A DNA stretch of 42,543 bases from an uncultured Collinsella sp. (lineage in GTDB: Bacteria > Actinomycetota > Coriobacteriia > Coriobacteriales > Coriobacteriaceae), in assembly GCA_900544865.1 (NCBI GenBank), contig UQXA01000014.1, positions 1 through 42,543 on the forward strand. Direction: 5' to 3'. This document shows, piece after piece, positions 7,408 through 15,644 of this stretch (position 1 is its first letter; the number at the start of each line of letters is the position of its first letter). Under the pieces are notes generated by a model. That model had not been told where the DNA came from. It made no database searches and worked only from the letters and a program-made list of their open reading frames with translations. The position numbers were made by a program, and so were the translations under genes.

Positions 7408-7569
7408 GGTCGCCTCCTTTCATCGGGCTTTTTGCTGATGTTAAAGCGGTGTCGTGACGGCTCGATTTCTGCTACGTTACGATACATTCTCGATTGCGAT
7501 TCCAATGTGTTTCGATGGCGTGGCCGTTGTGTTTCGCCTCATTAAGGCTTCGAGGGGAGAGGAGGGGCA

Positions 7570-8757
7570 GTGCAATATCGCGTTGACCCCAAAAGCGGCA
7601 ACCGTATCTCGGCGCTGGGTCTGGGCTGCATGAGGTTTCCCGGTGCGCCGGGACACCCCGATGCGAAGACGGCCGATGCCATCATCTCCCGTGCGGTAGA
7701 GCAGGGGATTAATTATCTGGATACCGCGTATCTTTATCCCGGTAACGAGGTGTGCGTGGGCGCCTCACTTGAGCGCTTGGGGCTGCGTGACCGGGTGTTG
7801 CTGGCGACTAAGTTGCCGCACGCTTCGTGCAAGTGCGCAGAGGATTTCGATCGGTTCTTCGACGAGCAGCTGCGCCGTTTGCGGGCTGACCATATCGACT
7901 ATTACCTTATGCACAACATCACCTCGCCCGCGCAGTGGGAGCGCGTGGTAGCGTTGGGTATCGAGGACTGGATTGCGCACCAAAAGGCTGCGGGGCGTAT
8001 TCGCCAGATAGGTTTTTCGTACCACGGCAGTGCGGCGGACTTCCTCACGATGCTTGACGCGTATGACTGGGATTTTTGCCAGATCCAGTACAACTACGCT
8101 GGAGAGCGCTACCAAGCGGGAACGGCGGGACTCATGGCAGCTGCCGAGCGCGGGCTCGCGGTGTTTGTGATGGAACCGCTTTTGGGTGGACGCCTGGCGG
8201 GCAAGCTGCCTCCGCGGGCCCGCGCCGTGCTCGATGACGTACGCGATCCGTACCTGAAGACGCCGGCTGCTTGGGGTCTTTCGTGGGTGTGGAACCATCC
8301 TCAAGTCACGATGCTGCTTTCGGGCATGACCGATACCGCGCAGGTGGACGAGAACGCGGCATTGGCGGATCGCGCACTGCCGGATTCGATGACGACAGAG
8401 CAGCTCGATACCATCGCACGCGTGCTGGGAGAGTTTGAGAAATCGAATCGCGTGCCCTGTACGGGGTGCGGCTACTGCATGCCGTGCCCCAAGGGTATCA
8501 ATATTCCCGGCTGCTTTGGCGCCTACAACGCGAGCTATGCGCATAGTTGGTTTACGGGGCTGTCTCAATACTTTACGGCGAGCGCGGTGCGGACGAACGA
8601 GCCCAAGCTGGTGAGCAATTGCGTCAAGTGCGGCAAATGCGCACGTCACTGCCCGCAGCACATTGATATTCCCGAGCGTCTCGACGATGTGCGCCGACGT
8701 TTCCAGCCTGGTCCCGTAACGGCCGCGCTTAAAGCCTTTTGCAAAACGCGCTCCTGA
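7570..8757 (+). CDS. Aldo/keto reductase with C-terminal 4Fe-4S domain
   Basis: A 395-residue oxidoreductase. Residues 1 to about 290 form an aldo/keto reductase TIM barrel. The tetrad is visible as D and Y in NYLDTAYLYPGNE, K in LLATKLPH and H in YYLMHNI. The C-terminal ~90 residues add a ferredoxin-like domain with two cysteine clusters, CTGCGYCMPCPKGINIPG and CVKCGKCARHCPQHIDIP, which can hold two 4Fe-4S clusters. Such fusions are common in anaerobes and probably couple carbonyl reduction to ferredoxin rather than only NADPH. The GTG start is supported by GGAGAGGAGGGG. The stop codon TGA (8755-8757) lies inside the left edge of an 86-bp repeat. Confidence 0.9.
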   Translation: MQYRVDPKSGNRISALGLGCMRFPGAPGHPDAKTADAIISRAVEQGINYLDTAYLYPGNEVCVGASLERLGLRDRVLLATKLPHASCKCAEDFDRFFDEQLRRLRADHIDYYLMHNITSPAQWERVVALGIEDWIAHQKAAGRIRQIGFSYHGSAADFLTMLDAYDWDFCQIQYNYAGERYQAGTAGLMAAAERGLAVFVMEPLLGGRLAGKLPPRARAVLDDVRDPYLKTPAAWGLSWVWNHPQVTMLLSGMTDTAQVDENAALADRALPDSMTTEQLDTIARVLGEFEKSNRVPCTGCGYCMPCPKGINIPGCFGAYNASYAHSWFTGLSQYFTASAVRTNEPKLVSNCVKCGKCARHCPQHIDIPERLDDVRRRFQPGPVTAALKAFCKTRS

Positions 8758-8839
8758 TGCCCCTTTTATAACTTGCGGTGGAATAGTTCCTGTTTGCGGC
8801 AGAATAGGGGCCAAGCAGGAACTATTCCACCGCAACTGA
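8754..8839 (+). repeat. 86-bp hairpin repeat, copy 1
   Basis: The core is a perfect 20-bp inverted repeat: TTGCGGTGGAATAGTTCCTG at 8773-8792 and its complement at 8816-8835, with a 23-nt loop. Flanking CCCCTT and AAGGGGG can extend the stem. A second copy at 9941-10026 matches over all 86 positions except four. The loop repeats part of the arm (TTGCGGCAGAATAG versus TTGCGGTGGAATAG). The right flank supplies the ribosome site of the next gene. Confidence 0.9.
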
Positions 8840-8850
8840 AGGGGGCTGTC

Positions 8851-9870
8851 GTGGGCCATCGGGATTCATACGATGATTTGCGCGAGGTTCGTTGGGGCGT
8901 TTTGGGCGCTGGGCGCATTTCACATCGATTTGCATCGTCGCTCAAGGAGGTGGACGGGGCACGGCTTGTGGCTGCCGCCGGTCGCACTCCTTCGCATGTT
9001 GAGGAGTTTTGCAGGGCGTTTTCGATTGATGCCGCGCACAGTTATGCCACAGCTGACGATAACGGCGATGCGGCTTATGATGCGTTGATTGCCGACCCCG
9101 ATGTCGACGTAATCTACTTGGCTCTTCCGCATGGCATGCATGCGCGTTGGGCCTGTCGCGCGCTGCGCGCCGGAAAGGCCGTGCTGTGCGAAAAGCCGGC
9201 CGTTTTGAATGAAGAAGAGGCCTATGTGATCGCCTCGGTTTCCCGTGAGTGCGGCGTGCCATTTATGGAGGCGATGAAAAATCGGTTTTGTCCGATGCAT
9301 ACTCGCGTGAAGGGCTTGCTTGCGTCGGGCGAGCTCGGCCGTATCGTTTCGATCGAAAGCGTGCAAAAACTTGATTATGGTGAGCCCCCTTCGAGTTATC
9401 TGCTCGATCCGTTGCAGGGTGGTTGTCTATATGACATGGGCTGCTATGCGGTCGGGTGGTTTGAGGATTTGCTTGCGGGTGCGTGCGATGTTTCGTCTCG
9501 TGAAGTTCGCTGGCGTGACGTATCGGGCGGCCGCGTGGATTGGGCCGATGAGATTCATATGAGCGTCGGCGGCATACCCATTCATATGGTGTGCGACGGC
9601 AAGGCAGCGTATGAAAGCCGCTTAACGATTGCCTGCGAGCGGGGCTCGTTGGAAATCGAGCGCCTCCATCGCCCCGAGCTCGCCCATGTGAAGTATTCCG
9701 ACGGGCGAATGCTCGAAATAAATGCCCCGTTTGAGGTTGATGATTTCTACGGCGAAATCCAGCATGCGACCCAGCTCATCCGGGCGGGGAAACTCGAGAG
9801 TCCCGTCATGCCCCTTGCCGCCACACAGCGCTGCGCACGCATTATCGATGCAATCCGTCTAGCCCTCTAG
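8851..9870 (+). CDS. Gfo/Idh/MocA-family oxidoreductase
   Basis: A 339-residue NAD(P)-dependent oxidoreductase, paralogous in family to the one at 442-1548 but clearly diverged. The Rossmann segment VRWGVLGAGRISHRFASSL has the GxGxxG motif. DVIYLALPHGMHARWACRAL and the EKP motif in AVLCEKPAVLNEEEA follow, then GGCLYDMGCYAVGWFEDLL in the C-terminal domain. The substrate is unknown, probably a sugar or trans-dihydrodiol-type compound. I chose the GTG at 8851 because AAGGGGG stands 5 nt upstream; earlier in-frame codons run through the hairpin repeat. The gene lies between two direct copies of the 86-bp repeat. Confidence 0.85.
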   Translation: MGHRDSYDDLREVRWGVLGAGRISHRFASSLKEVDGARLVAAAGRTPSHVEEFCRAFSIDAAHSYATADDNGDAAYDALIADPDVDVIYLALPHGMHARWACRALRAGKAVLCEKPAVLNEEEAYVIASVSRECGVPFMEAMKNRFCPMHTRVKGLLASGELGRIVSIESVQKLDYGEPPSSYLLDPLQGGCLYDMGCYAVGWFEDLLAGACDVSSREVRWRDVSGGRVDWADEIHMSVGGIPIHMVCDGKAAYESRLTIACERGSLEIERLHRPELAHVKYSDGRMLEINAPFEVDDFYGEIQHATQLIRAGKLESPVMPLAATQRCARIIDAIRLAL

Positions 9871-9940
9871 GGCTTGGTACTGACGCATAGGGGATTATGG
9901 CGTTGGCGCCCGTAGCCGTAGTGCTTGGCGGCCCGCATCT

Positions 9941-10026
9941 CTGATGCCCCTTTTATAAGTTGCGGTGGAATAGTTCCTGTTTGCGGCAGAATAGGGGCTA
10001 AACAGGAACTATTTCACCGCAACTGA
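9941..10026 (+). repeat. 86-bp hairpin repeat, copy 2
   Basis: Same orientation and length as the copy at 8754-8839, with four substitutions. The arms are 9960-9979 and 10003-10022; the one arm change (C to T) keeps pairing as G-U in RNA. As in copy 1, the element ends a few bases before the ribosome site of the next plus-strand gene, here endonuclease IV. Confidence 0.9.
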
Positions 10027-10042
10027 TGAGGGGGAGCTGGAG

Positions 10043-10909
10043 ATGCTGACGATTGGGTGTCATCTTTCGACGACGAAGGGCTATCGGGCAATGGGGGAGA
10101 CGGCGCTATCCATTGGCGCCAATACCTTTGCATTCTTTACGCGTAACCCGCGCGGCGGCAAGGCGAAAGATCTTGACATGGATGACGTGGCGGCCCTGCG
10201 CGAGCTTATGGAGCAAAACGACTTTGGCCCGCTCGTTGCTCATGCCCCGTATACCTACAACCCCTGCTCGGCCAAAGAGCGGGCGCGCGAGTTTGCCCTG
10301 GAGGCCATGGCAGAGGACCTGCGTCGCATGGAGGCGCTGCCCGGCAACTACTACAACTTCCATCCCGGTGCGCATGTGGGGCAGGGCTCCGACGCCGGCA
10401 TTCAGATGATCGTCGACGCCCTGTGCCAGGTGATGTTTGAGGGCCAGCAGACGACGGTGCTGCTCGAGACCATGGCCGGCAAGGGCACCGAGGTGGGCCG
10501 CAGCTTTGAGGAACTGGCGCGCATCATCGAGGGCGTTGCTGCCGAGCGCCCCGAGCTGTCGGCCAAGCTGGGCGTTTGCCTGGACACCTGCCATGTGAAT
10601 GACGCCGGCTATGACATCGTCCACGATCTGGACGGCGTACTCAACGAGTTCGATCGTGTGGTGGGTATCGAGCGCTTGCGCGCCGTGCATATTAATGACT
10701 CCAAGAACCCTTGCGGCGCCCATAAGGACCGCCACGAATGCATCGGTAAGGGCTATCTGGGTAGTGAAGAGTTTGGCGGCGGTATGCAGGTTATGCAGAA
10801 TATTGTATCGAATGGCCACTTGCGTTCGCTGCCGTTTATTTTGGAGACTCCGAACGAACTTGCAGGTTATGCAGCTGAAATTAGACTATTAAGGTCATTG
10901 CAGCAGTAA
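10043..10909 (+). CDS. nfo: Endonuclease IV (AP endonuclease)
   Basis: A 288-residue apurinic/apyrimidinic endonuclease of base-excision repair, a TIM barrel with three zinc ions. All nine expected metal ligands can be assigned: His67 (HAPY), His107 (NFHPGAHVG), Glu142 (LLETMAGKGTE), Asp181 and His184 (CLDTCHVNDAGYD), His216 (AVHINDSKN), Asp229 and His231 (HKDRHECIGKGYLG) and Glu268 (ILETPN). The length is normal. The ATG follows GGGGGAGCTGGAG, directly downstream of the second hairpin repeat. No damage-response box is visible upstream. Confidence 0.96.
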   Translation: MLTIGCHLSTTKGYRAMGETALSIGANTFAFFTRNPRGGKAKDLDMDDVAALRELMEQNDFGPLVAHAPYTYNPCSAKERAREFALEAMAEDLRRMEALPGNYYNFHPGAHVGQGSDAGIQMIVDALCQVMFEGQQTTVLLETMAGKGTEVGRSFEELARIIEGVAAERPELSAKLGVCLDTCHVNDAGYDIVHDLDGVLNEFDRVVGIERLRAVHINDSKNPCGAHKDRHECIGKGYLGSEEFGGGMQVMQNIVSNGHLRSLPFILETPNELAGYAAEIRLLRSLQQ

Positions 10910-10970
10910 TGACTGTCACAAAGTAGAGTATTCCATTCACGTTATGGGTTTGTTTCAATCAGTTTTCTCA

Positions 10971-10999
10971 TTGCAGATTCGTAATTCCGGGTGCATAAT
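10971..10999 (+). promoter_or_regulatory. Promoter of the amino-acid ABC transporter operon
   Basis: TTGCAG (10971-10976) and CATAAT (10994-10999) have a 17-bp spacer. The expected transcript has a ~50-nt leader with a small hairpin, GACCTC (11017-11022) with GAGGTC (11033-11038), just before the ribosome site. Confidence 0.6.
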
Positions 11000-11056
11000 A
11001 GCCAACAGTTTTTGCAGACCTCTGAATCAAACGAGGTCACCGGAAGGAGACTGATT

Positions 11057-11917
11057 ATGAAGCTGAAGAAGCTTGGCGCATTTGCCGCCACGGGTGCTAT
11101 GGCGCTCGCCCTCGCTCTGACGGGCTGCGGCTCGTCCAACGCCACCTCTGGCTCTGATGCCGGTTCTAGCAGCTCTGACGACGCTAAGGTCGAGAAGGTC
11201 GACGGCTCCAAGGAGTACGCGCTCGTCAAGGACGGTACGCTGACCGTCGGCACCTCTGCCGAGTACGCTCCGTTTGAGTACAAGGATGACAACGGCGATT
11301 ATCAGGGCTTTGACCTTGAGCTCATCAAGGCCATCGGCGACAAGCTGGGCCTGGATGTCGAGTACGTCAATAACGACTTTGACACGCTGGTTCCGGGCGT
11401 CGCTTCGGGCGCCAAGTATGACGTCTCCATCGCGGCTATCACCGACACGCCCGAGCGTGAGAAGGAAGTCACTTTCTCCGATTCCTACTACATGGACGAT
11501 CAGGCTATCGTGACCAAGGTCGATAACACCGACATCACGGCCGATAACTACAGCGAGAAGCTCAATAATGCTGACGCTACCATCATCGCCCAGTCTGGCT
11601 CGACCGCCGAGTCCTTTGCCCAGGAGAACTTCCCCAAGGCCAAGATTGTCCCCTACAAGGACGCCACCGAGTGCTTCAGCGCCCTGCAGTCCGATAAGGG
11701 CGACGCCGTAGTCACCAACCGCTCCGTTGCTAGCCAGCTGACCGCCGAGCAGTTCAACACCTGTCAGACCATTAAGCAGATCAGCACCGGCGAGGAGTAC
11801 GCCATCGCCATCAACCAGGGCAACACCAAGCTCAAGGACGACATCAACCAGGCCATCAAGGACCTGACCGACGACGGTACCGTTGACGCCCTCATGGCTA
11901 AGTACAACATCAAGTAA
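11057..11917 (+). CDS. Amino-acid ABC transporter substrate-binding lipoprotein
   Basis: A 286-residue family-3 solute-binding lipoprotein. The signal MKLKKLGAFAATGAMALALA ends in the lipobox LTGC, followed by a Ser/Gly-rich linker, so it is tethered to the outer face of the membrane. The mature domain has the family hallmarks GTLTVGTSAEYAPFEYKDDN, GFDLELIKAIGDKLG and DTLVPGVASGAKYDVSIAAI. It should capture a polar amino acid or related compound; the ligand cannot be read off. The ATG at 11057 has GGAAGGAGA upstream. Permease and ATPase genes follow, giving a complete importer. A weak terminator after this gene may raise its level relative to the permease. Confidence 0.92.
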   Translation: MKLKKLGAFAATGAMALALALTGCGSSNATSGSDAGSSSSDDAKVEKVDGSKEYALVKDGTLTVGTSAEYAPFEYKDDNGDYQGFDLELIKAIGDKLGLDVEYVNNDFDTLVPGVASGAKYDVSIAAITDTPEREKEVTFSDSYYMDDQAIVTKVDNTDITADNYSEKLNNADATIIAQSGSTAESFAQENFPKAKIVPYKDATECFSALQSDKGDAVVTNRSVASQLTAEQFNTCQTIKQISTGEEYAIAINQGNTKLKDDINQAIKDLTDDGTVDALMAKYNIK

Positions 11918-11939
11918 AATAACTACTTGATTGCGCGCG

Positions 11940-11970
11940 GGCCCTTTCCGTTTTGGCGGAGAGGGCCTTT
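11940..11970 (+). terminator. Weak intra-operon terminator after the binding protein
   Basis: GGCCCTTTCCG (11940-11950) pairs with CGGAGAGGGCC (11957-11967) with one G-U, followed by only TTT. It fits partial termination between the binding protein and the permease, a common way to overproduce the binding protein. Confidence 0.6.
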
Positions 11971-12035
11971 GCGCTTCTCTTGACGGAGAGCATTTCCGTC
12001 TCGTTTTGCCGGCAACTTCTACGATAGGAGCCACC

Positions 12036-13397
12036 TTGTCTCGACTGAACAAAGGGGCCGCGGAGCAGCATTTTCCACTGCCCGCCTTGCTCCAAAAGCT
12101 AGTCTGCGTCATGGCCGTGGCGCTCGCGCTGGTTTGCGCGGGGGCATATGCGCCCACGACCGCCCAGGCGCTTGAGACCGCAAAGATTACCGCCCGACCC
12201 AACACCGGTTCGGGCAGCGCTGTGGTCGGCGGTACCGAGACGCGCATTACCTGGGAGGTCCAAGCCGATGCCGATGAGGAGCTGAGCGGTCTTTCGCTGA
12301 CGTTTGTCGACGGCACGACGTTTGGTACCGATGACACGCGATTGACGATGCTCTCGGGCGAGGACCTCATGGATCGTACGCCCATGAAGCCCACGTGCAA
12401 GGCTGACGGCCAGACGCTCAAGATTGACTTTGGCGAGACGGCGCCTGCCGGCGGCTTTTTCCGTGTCGAGGTTTACGGCGTGACGTTTCCCGTCGAGGGC
12501 GGCGATGAGGCCTTTAGCGGCACCTATACGCTTGCCGACGGTTCGACCAAGATGATTTCCAAGATTCCTTCCGTCGAGATTAAGGGCGTGACGGCATTCG
12601 ATAACTTCCTGGCCGACCTTAAGGAACAGCCGTGGGTCGAGGCATGGAATTCCAACATGTTCCTTCGCCTGTTCCTGAACCCGGTCATTTTGGTCCAGAG
12701 CCTGCCGATCGTCTTTAAGGGCTTCCTTATGTCGCTCTCGATCGTGCTCGTGGCATTTCCGTTGGCCATTCCCTTTGGCTTTGCGCTGTCGCTCATGCGC
12801 ATTTCCAAGTCGCGCATCCTTCGTTGTCTTGCCGGCATCTATGTGAATATCATCCGCGGCACGCCGGCGTTCCTGCAGATCTACATTGCGTTCTTTGGCC
12901 TGCCGCTTGCCGGTGTCAAGGTTGACGACTACGTCTTGGGCGTTATCGTCATGGCCATGAACTCGTCTGCGTACCTGTGCGAGATCTTCCGTGCCGGTAT
13001 TCAGTCGATCCCCAAGGGTCAAAACGAGGCTGCTCGCTCGCTGGGCATGAATGCCTTCCAGACGCTGCTCTACGTTATGATTCCGCAGACGTTCCGCAAT
13101 GTCCTGCCTACGCTGACCAGCGAGTTTATCCTGCTTTACAAGGATACGTCGCTGCTCGCGGCCGTGGGCGTGGTCGAGATCGTCATGAACGCCCGCACCA
13201 TCGTGGCCACGACGGGCTCCATCACGCCGTATGTGGTTGCCGCCCTGTTCTACCTGGTCATCACCCTGCCGCTTGCGCGCTTGGTGAGCGGTCTTGAGGC
13301 GAGGCTGCTGGGTACGGCCGAAACCAAAAAGAAGCGTCCCACCAAGAGCGCCGGACAGGTCGTCGCGACGCCCGCCGATCACATCGCCGGTCTGTAA
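12036..13397 (+). CDS. Amino-acid ABC transporter permease with N-terminal extracellular domain
   Basis: A 453-residue protein. From about residue 215 it is a typical HisM/GlnP-type permease. Membrane segments start at LVQSLPIVFKGFLMSLSIVL, NIIRGTPAFLQIYIAFFGLP follows, and the ATPase-docking EAA loop is EAARSLGMNAFQTLLYVMIP (331-350). Unusually, residues 1-45 form a signal peptide (or signal anchor) ending TTAQA, and residues about 46-190 form a beta-rich exported domain. That domain is not a solute-binding protein; repeated phrases such as GGTETRITWEVQADADEELS suggest an Ig- or cohesin-like fold. I chose TTG at 12036 because TAGGAG precedes it and the signal peptide then starts correctly. 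It acts with the neighbouring binding protein and ATPase. Confidence 0.88.
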   Translation: MSRLNKGAAEQHFPLPALLQKLVCVMAVALALVCAGAYAPTTAQALETAKITARPNTGSGSAVVGGTETRITWEVQADADEELSGLSLTFVDGTTFGTDDTRLTMLSGEDLMDRTPMKPTCKADGQTLKIDFGETAPAGGFFRVEVYGVTFPVEGGDEAFSGTYTLADGSTKMISKIPSVEIKGVTAFDNFLADLKEQPWVEAWNSNMFLRLFLNPVILVQSLPIVFKGFLMSLSIVLVAFPLAIPFGFALSLMRISKSRILRCLAGIYVNIIRGTPAFLQIYIAFFGLPLAGVKVDDYVLGVIVMAMNSSAYLCEIFRAGIQSIPKGQNEAARSLGMNAFQTLLYVMIPQTFRNVLPTLTSEFILLYKDTSLLAAVGVVEIVMNARTIVATTGSITPYVVAALFYLVITLPLARLVSGLEARLLGTAETKKKRPTKSAGQVVATPADHIAGL

Positions 13398-13409
13398 GGA
13401 GGTCCTATC

Positions 13410-14162
13410 ATGAGCGAAACCAATAACTCGAACGAGGTCGTCGTCAGCATCAAGAATCTCCAGAAGGCCTTTGGCGATAACGTGGTCCTGCGCGACATCG
13501 ACCTTGATGTGCACAAGGGCGAGGTCGTTGTCGTTTTGGGCCCTTCGGGTTCGGGCAAGTCGACGATGCTTCGCTGTATCAATCGTCTAGAGCATCCCAC
13601 GAGTGGTTCGATTGTCGTCGAGGGCGTGGATGTGTGCGCCAAGGGCGTTGACCTCAATAAGGTGCGTACGCACTTGGGCATGGTGTTTCAGCAGTTCAAC
13701 CTGTTCCCGCACCTGTCGGTCAAAAAGAACGTCATGCTTGCGCAGCAAAAGGTGCTCAAGCGCAGCAAGGAAGAGGCCGAGAAGATTGCCATCGAGGAGC
13801 TGACCAAGGTCGGCCTGGCCGAGCGCATCGACTTTATGCCGAGCCAGCTCTCGGGCGGTCAGCAGCAGCGCGTGGCGATCGCCCGCGCCCTGTCGATGAA
13901 CCCGCACGTGATGCTCTTTGACGAGGCCACGTCAGCGCTTGACCCCGAGCTTGTCCGCGACGTTCTTGGCGTCATGCGCGACCTGGCACGCGACGGCATG
14001 ACCATGATCGTCGTGACGCACGAGATGGGCTTCGCCCGCGACGTCGCCGACCGCGTGGTCTTTATGGACGGCGGCGTTATCGTGGAAGAGGGTACGCCGA
14101 GCGAGGTCTTCGACCACCCCAAGAGCGAGCGCACTAAGGCGTTCTTGGGCAATATCTCATAG
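13410..14162 (+). CDS. Amino-acid ABC transporter ATP-binding protein
   Basis: A 250-residue GlnQ/HisP-type ATPase that powers the adjacent importer. Walker A is GPSGSGKST (around residues 49-57), the Q-loop is GMVFQQFNLFPHLS, the signature is LSGGQQQRVAIARAL, Walker B is HVMLFDEATSALDPE, and the switch histidine is in VVTHEMGFARDVAD. It starts 12 nt after the permease stop with a strong TAAGGAGG site, so it is the third gene of the operon and ends at a strong terminator. Confidence 0.95.
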   Translation: MSETNNSNEVVVSIKNLQKAFGDNVVLRDIDLDVHKGEVVVVLGPSGSGKSTMLRCINRLEHPTSGSIVVEGVDVCAKGVDLNKVRTHLGMVFQQFNLFPHLSVKKNVMLAQQKVLKRSKEEAEKIAIEELTKVGLAERIDFMPSQLSGGQQQRVAIARALSMNPHVMLFDEATSALDPELVRDVLGVMRDLARDGMTMIVVTHEMGFARDVADRVVFMDGGVIVEEGTPSEVFDHPKSERTKAFLGNIS

Positions 14163-14188
14163 CGGCGCGTCGAGGTTATCGATATAAC

Positions 14189-14226
14189 AAACGGGGACCG
14201 GATGTGAATATCCGGTCCCCGTTTTT
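14189..14226 (+). terminator. Terminator of the ABC transporter operon
   Basis: Perfect 15-bp stem, 14189-14203 with 14210-14224, with a 6-nt loop, followed by TTTTTG. The opposite-strand flavodoxin also converges here, so it may serve both directions. Confidence 0.92.
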
Positions 14227-14297
14227 GTTTGGGCATGAGCGACTGTTGTTGTGCGGTACTCGGCTGTCAGTTGCCTTGCGACTTTCTGACGGCTTCG

Positions 14298-14717
14298 TTA
14301 GGCCAGCTCCGCTCCCAGGGCCTTGCAGGCCGCTTCGCCCTCGTCGTCGGGTGCGTCGTAGCAGATGACGGAATCTACGACGTTGACGCCGGCCTCGTCG
14401 GCGTCGGCCTTCCAGTTGTCCATCCACTCGCCCTCGGCCCACGAGTAGGAGCCAAAAAGGACGACCTTCTTATCGCCGAGGGTCTCCTTGACCTCGTCCC
14501 ACATAGGCTGGAACTCGTCATACTCAAGCTCCTCGGAACCCATGGCGGGGCAGCCGAAGGCAATGGCGTCATAGCCGGCGGCCTTGTCTGCGGAGAAGTC
14601 GGCGCAGGAGATGACCTCTGCCTCGGCGCCGGCATCGGTTGCGCCCTCGGCAACGAAGTTTGCCATGGCCTCGGTGTTGCCTGTACCACTCCAGTAGACG
14701 ATTGCGATCTTGCTCAT
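14298..14717 (-). CDS. Flavodoxin
   Basis: A 139-residue short-chain flavodoxin, an FMN electron carrier that can replace ferredoxin. The FMN phosphate loop is YWSGTGNTEAMANFV near the N-terminus, and FGCPAMGSEELEYDEFQPMW and VVLFGSYSWAEGEWMDNW match the flavin-contact loops. The ATG at 14717 has GAAAGGA upstream. It lies 46 nt downstream of a DUF3793 gene on the same strand, a pairing that recurs in gut anaerobes, often near iron-uptake genes. Confidence 0.93.
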   Translation of the reverse strand: MSKIAIVYWSGTGNTEAMANFVAEGATDAGAEAEVISCADFSADKAAGYDAIAFGCPAMGSEELEYDEFQPMWDEVKETLGDKKVVLFGSYSWAEGEWMDNWKADADEAGVNVVDSVICYDAPDDEGEAACKALGAELA

Positions 14718-14763
14718 ATGTTTTCCTTTCGGTTGTGCGGCGTGCGGCCGCGTTTTGTATGCT

Positions 14764-15468
14764 CTATCGGGTTGCCTGGACAAGTTGTCCCAGGGTGCAG
14801 CCCTGTTGATAGATGTAGGTAAGGTATTGCGTGCATGCGCGATAGGAATCGAAGGTCGTGAGCGCCTGCTCAACGTTTGTGTATACCTTCCATGCGCCAA
14901 AGACCTTATAGTTTTCGCCGTGCTGGACGATAAACTGATGGACATCTTCGTAGGGATAGCCCAAAAAATAGCCAATTTCGTGGGGGAACTCGCACGTGCA
15001 CCCCGTATCGCAGTGCCTATTCCGTGCGAGTGCGCAGACGCTTCCGTCATAGGCGCTTTCTGCGGCATTGCTGCTTGCCAGCGTGATGCGCGCGGCGAGA
15101 TGCACCAGGGATGCGGGCAGGTTGTGGACATCGTAACCTTCGGCGGCAAGCGCCGTCGTGGCGCGGGGGTCGGAGAGGTATCGCATGAGGTCCGCAGGGC
15201 GGTACACATAGATGAGCGCCCCGCAGGGGCGCCAGACCAAAACGCTCATATGGATCCCGAGTGGCTGGAGCTCGCGGTTGCATTGGGCTATGACGGCGAG
15301 CAGGCGAGAGCGTCGCTCTTCGATATGGGCGGCGCCGGGTTTTCCGTTTTGGTTGGCGTAAACGCCGGGATAGGTAAAGAGCGAAGCCGGCTTGATACCT
15401 GCGAGCGTAGGGGAGCAGTTGCGCACGACAGCCGTTTGGTATGTCGGGATGTCAATGGTTCGAGTCAC
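14764..15468 (-). CDS. DUF3793-family protein
   Basis: A 234-residue cytoplasmic protein of the DUF3793 family. The recognisable segments are RELQPLGIHMSVLVWRPCGA, YVYRPADLMRYL, and the conserved CEFPHEIGYFLGYPYEDVHQ near residues 165-185. It is Cys-rich, with CDTGCTCEFPHE forming a possible metal or cluster site. The molecular function is unknown; repeated association with flavodoxin suggests a redox or metal-supply role (inference). The GTG start has GAAAGGAG upstream. Its promoter lies in the region shared with the divergent metal-binding protein. Confidence 0.8.
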   Translation of the reverse strand: MTRTIDIPTYQTAVVRNCSPTLAGIKPASLFTYPGVYANQNGKPGAAHIEERRSRLLAVIAQCNRELQPLGIHMSVLVWRPCGALIYVYRPADLMRYLSDPRATTALAAEGYDVHNLPASLVHLAARITLASSNAAESAYDGSVCALARNRHCDTGCTCEFPHEIGYFLGYPYEDVHQFIVQHGENYKVFGAWKVYTNVEQALTTFDSYRACTQYLTYIYQQGCTLGQLVQATR

Positions 15469-15507
15469 GATGCTCCTTTCGGGTCCTCAGTTGTTAGCCT
15501 AGGAAAA

Positions 15508-15535
15508 CTTATACACGAAAGTAAGCCTTGGTCAA
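15508..15535 (-). promoter_or_regulatory. Promoter of the DUF3793-flavodoxin operon
   Basis: On the minus strand, TTGACC (15535-15530) and TATAAG (15513-15508) are 16 bp apart. The leader is about 35 nt to the GTG start. Confidence 0.55.
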
Positions 15536-15561
15536 CTAAAAAGTTTGAACAGGGAAACTAA

Positions 15562-15612
15562 TTGACTGAACCGACACGAGTTTGGAGTAAGATGGGAACA
15601 CCCCATGGGGGT
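15562..15612 (+). promoter_or_regulatory. Promoter region with CsoR-like palindrome
   Basis: TTGACT (15562-15567) and TAAGAT (15588-15593) are 20 bp apart, longer than normal. Just downstream is the palindrome CCCCATGGGG (15601-15610) followed by GTAT. G-tract palindromes of this kind are bound by CsoR-type copper-sensing repressors, and the gene downstream encodes a heavy-metal-binding domain. No csoR gene is in the window. Confidence 0.45.
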
Positions 15613-15644
15613 ATAGATATCAGTATTTGGAGAAAGGGGAACGC

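Noticed and set aside
15491..15530. Possible DtxR/IdeR or Fur iron box near TTAGCCTAGG in front of the DUF3793 gene
   Set aside because: Only one half-site resembles TTAGGTTAGSCTAACC, and the other half is absent, so the match is too weak.
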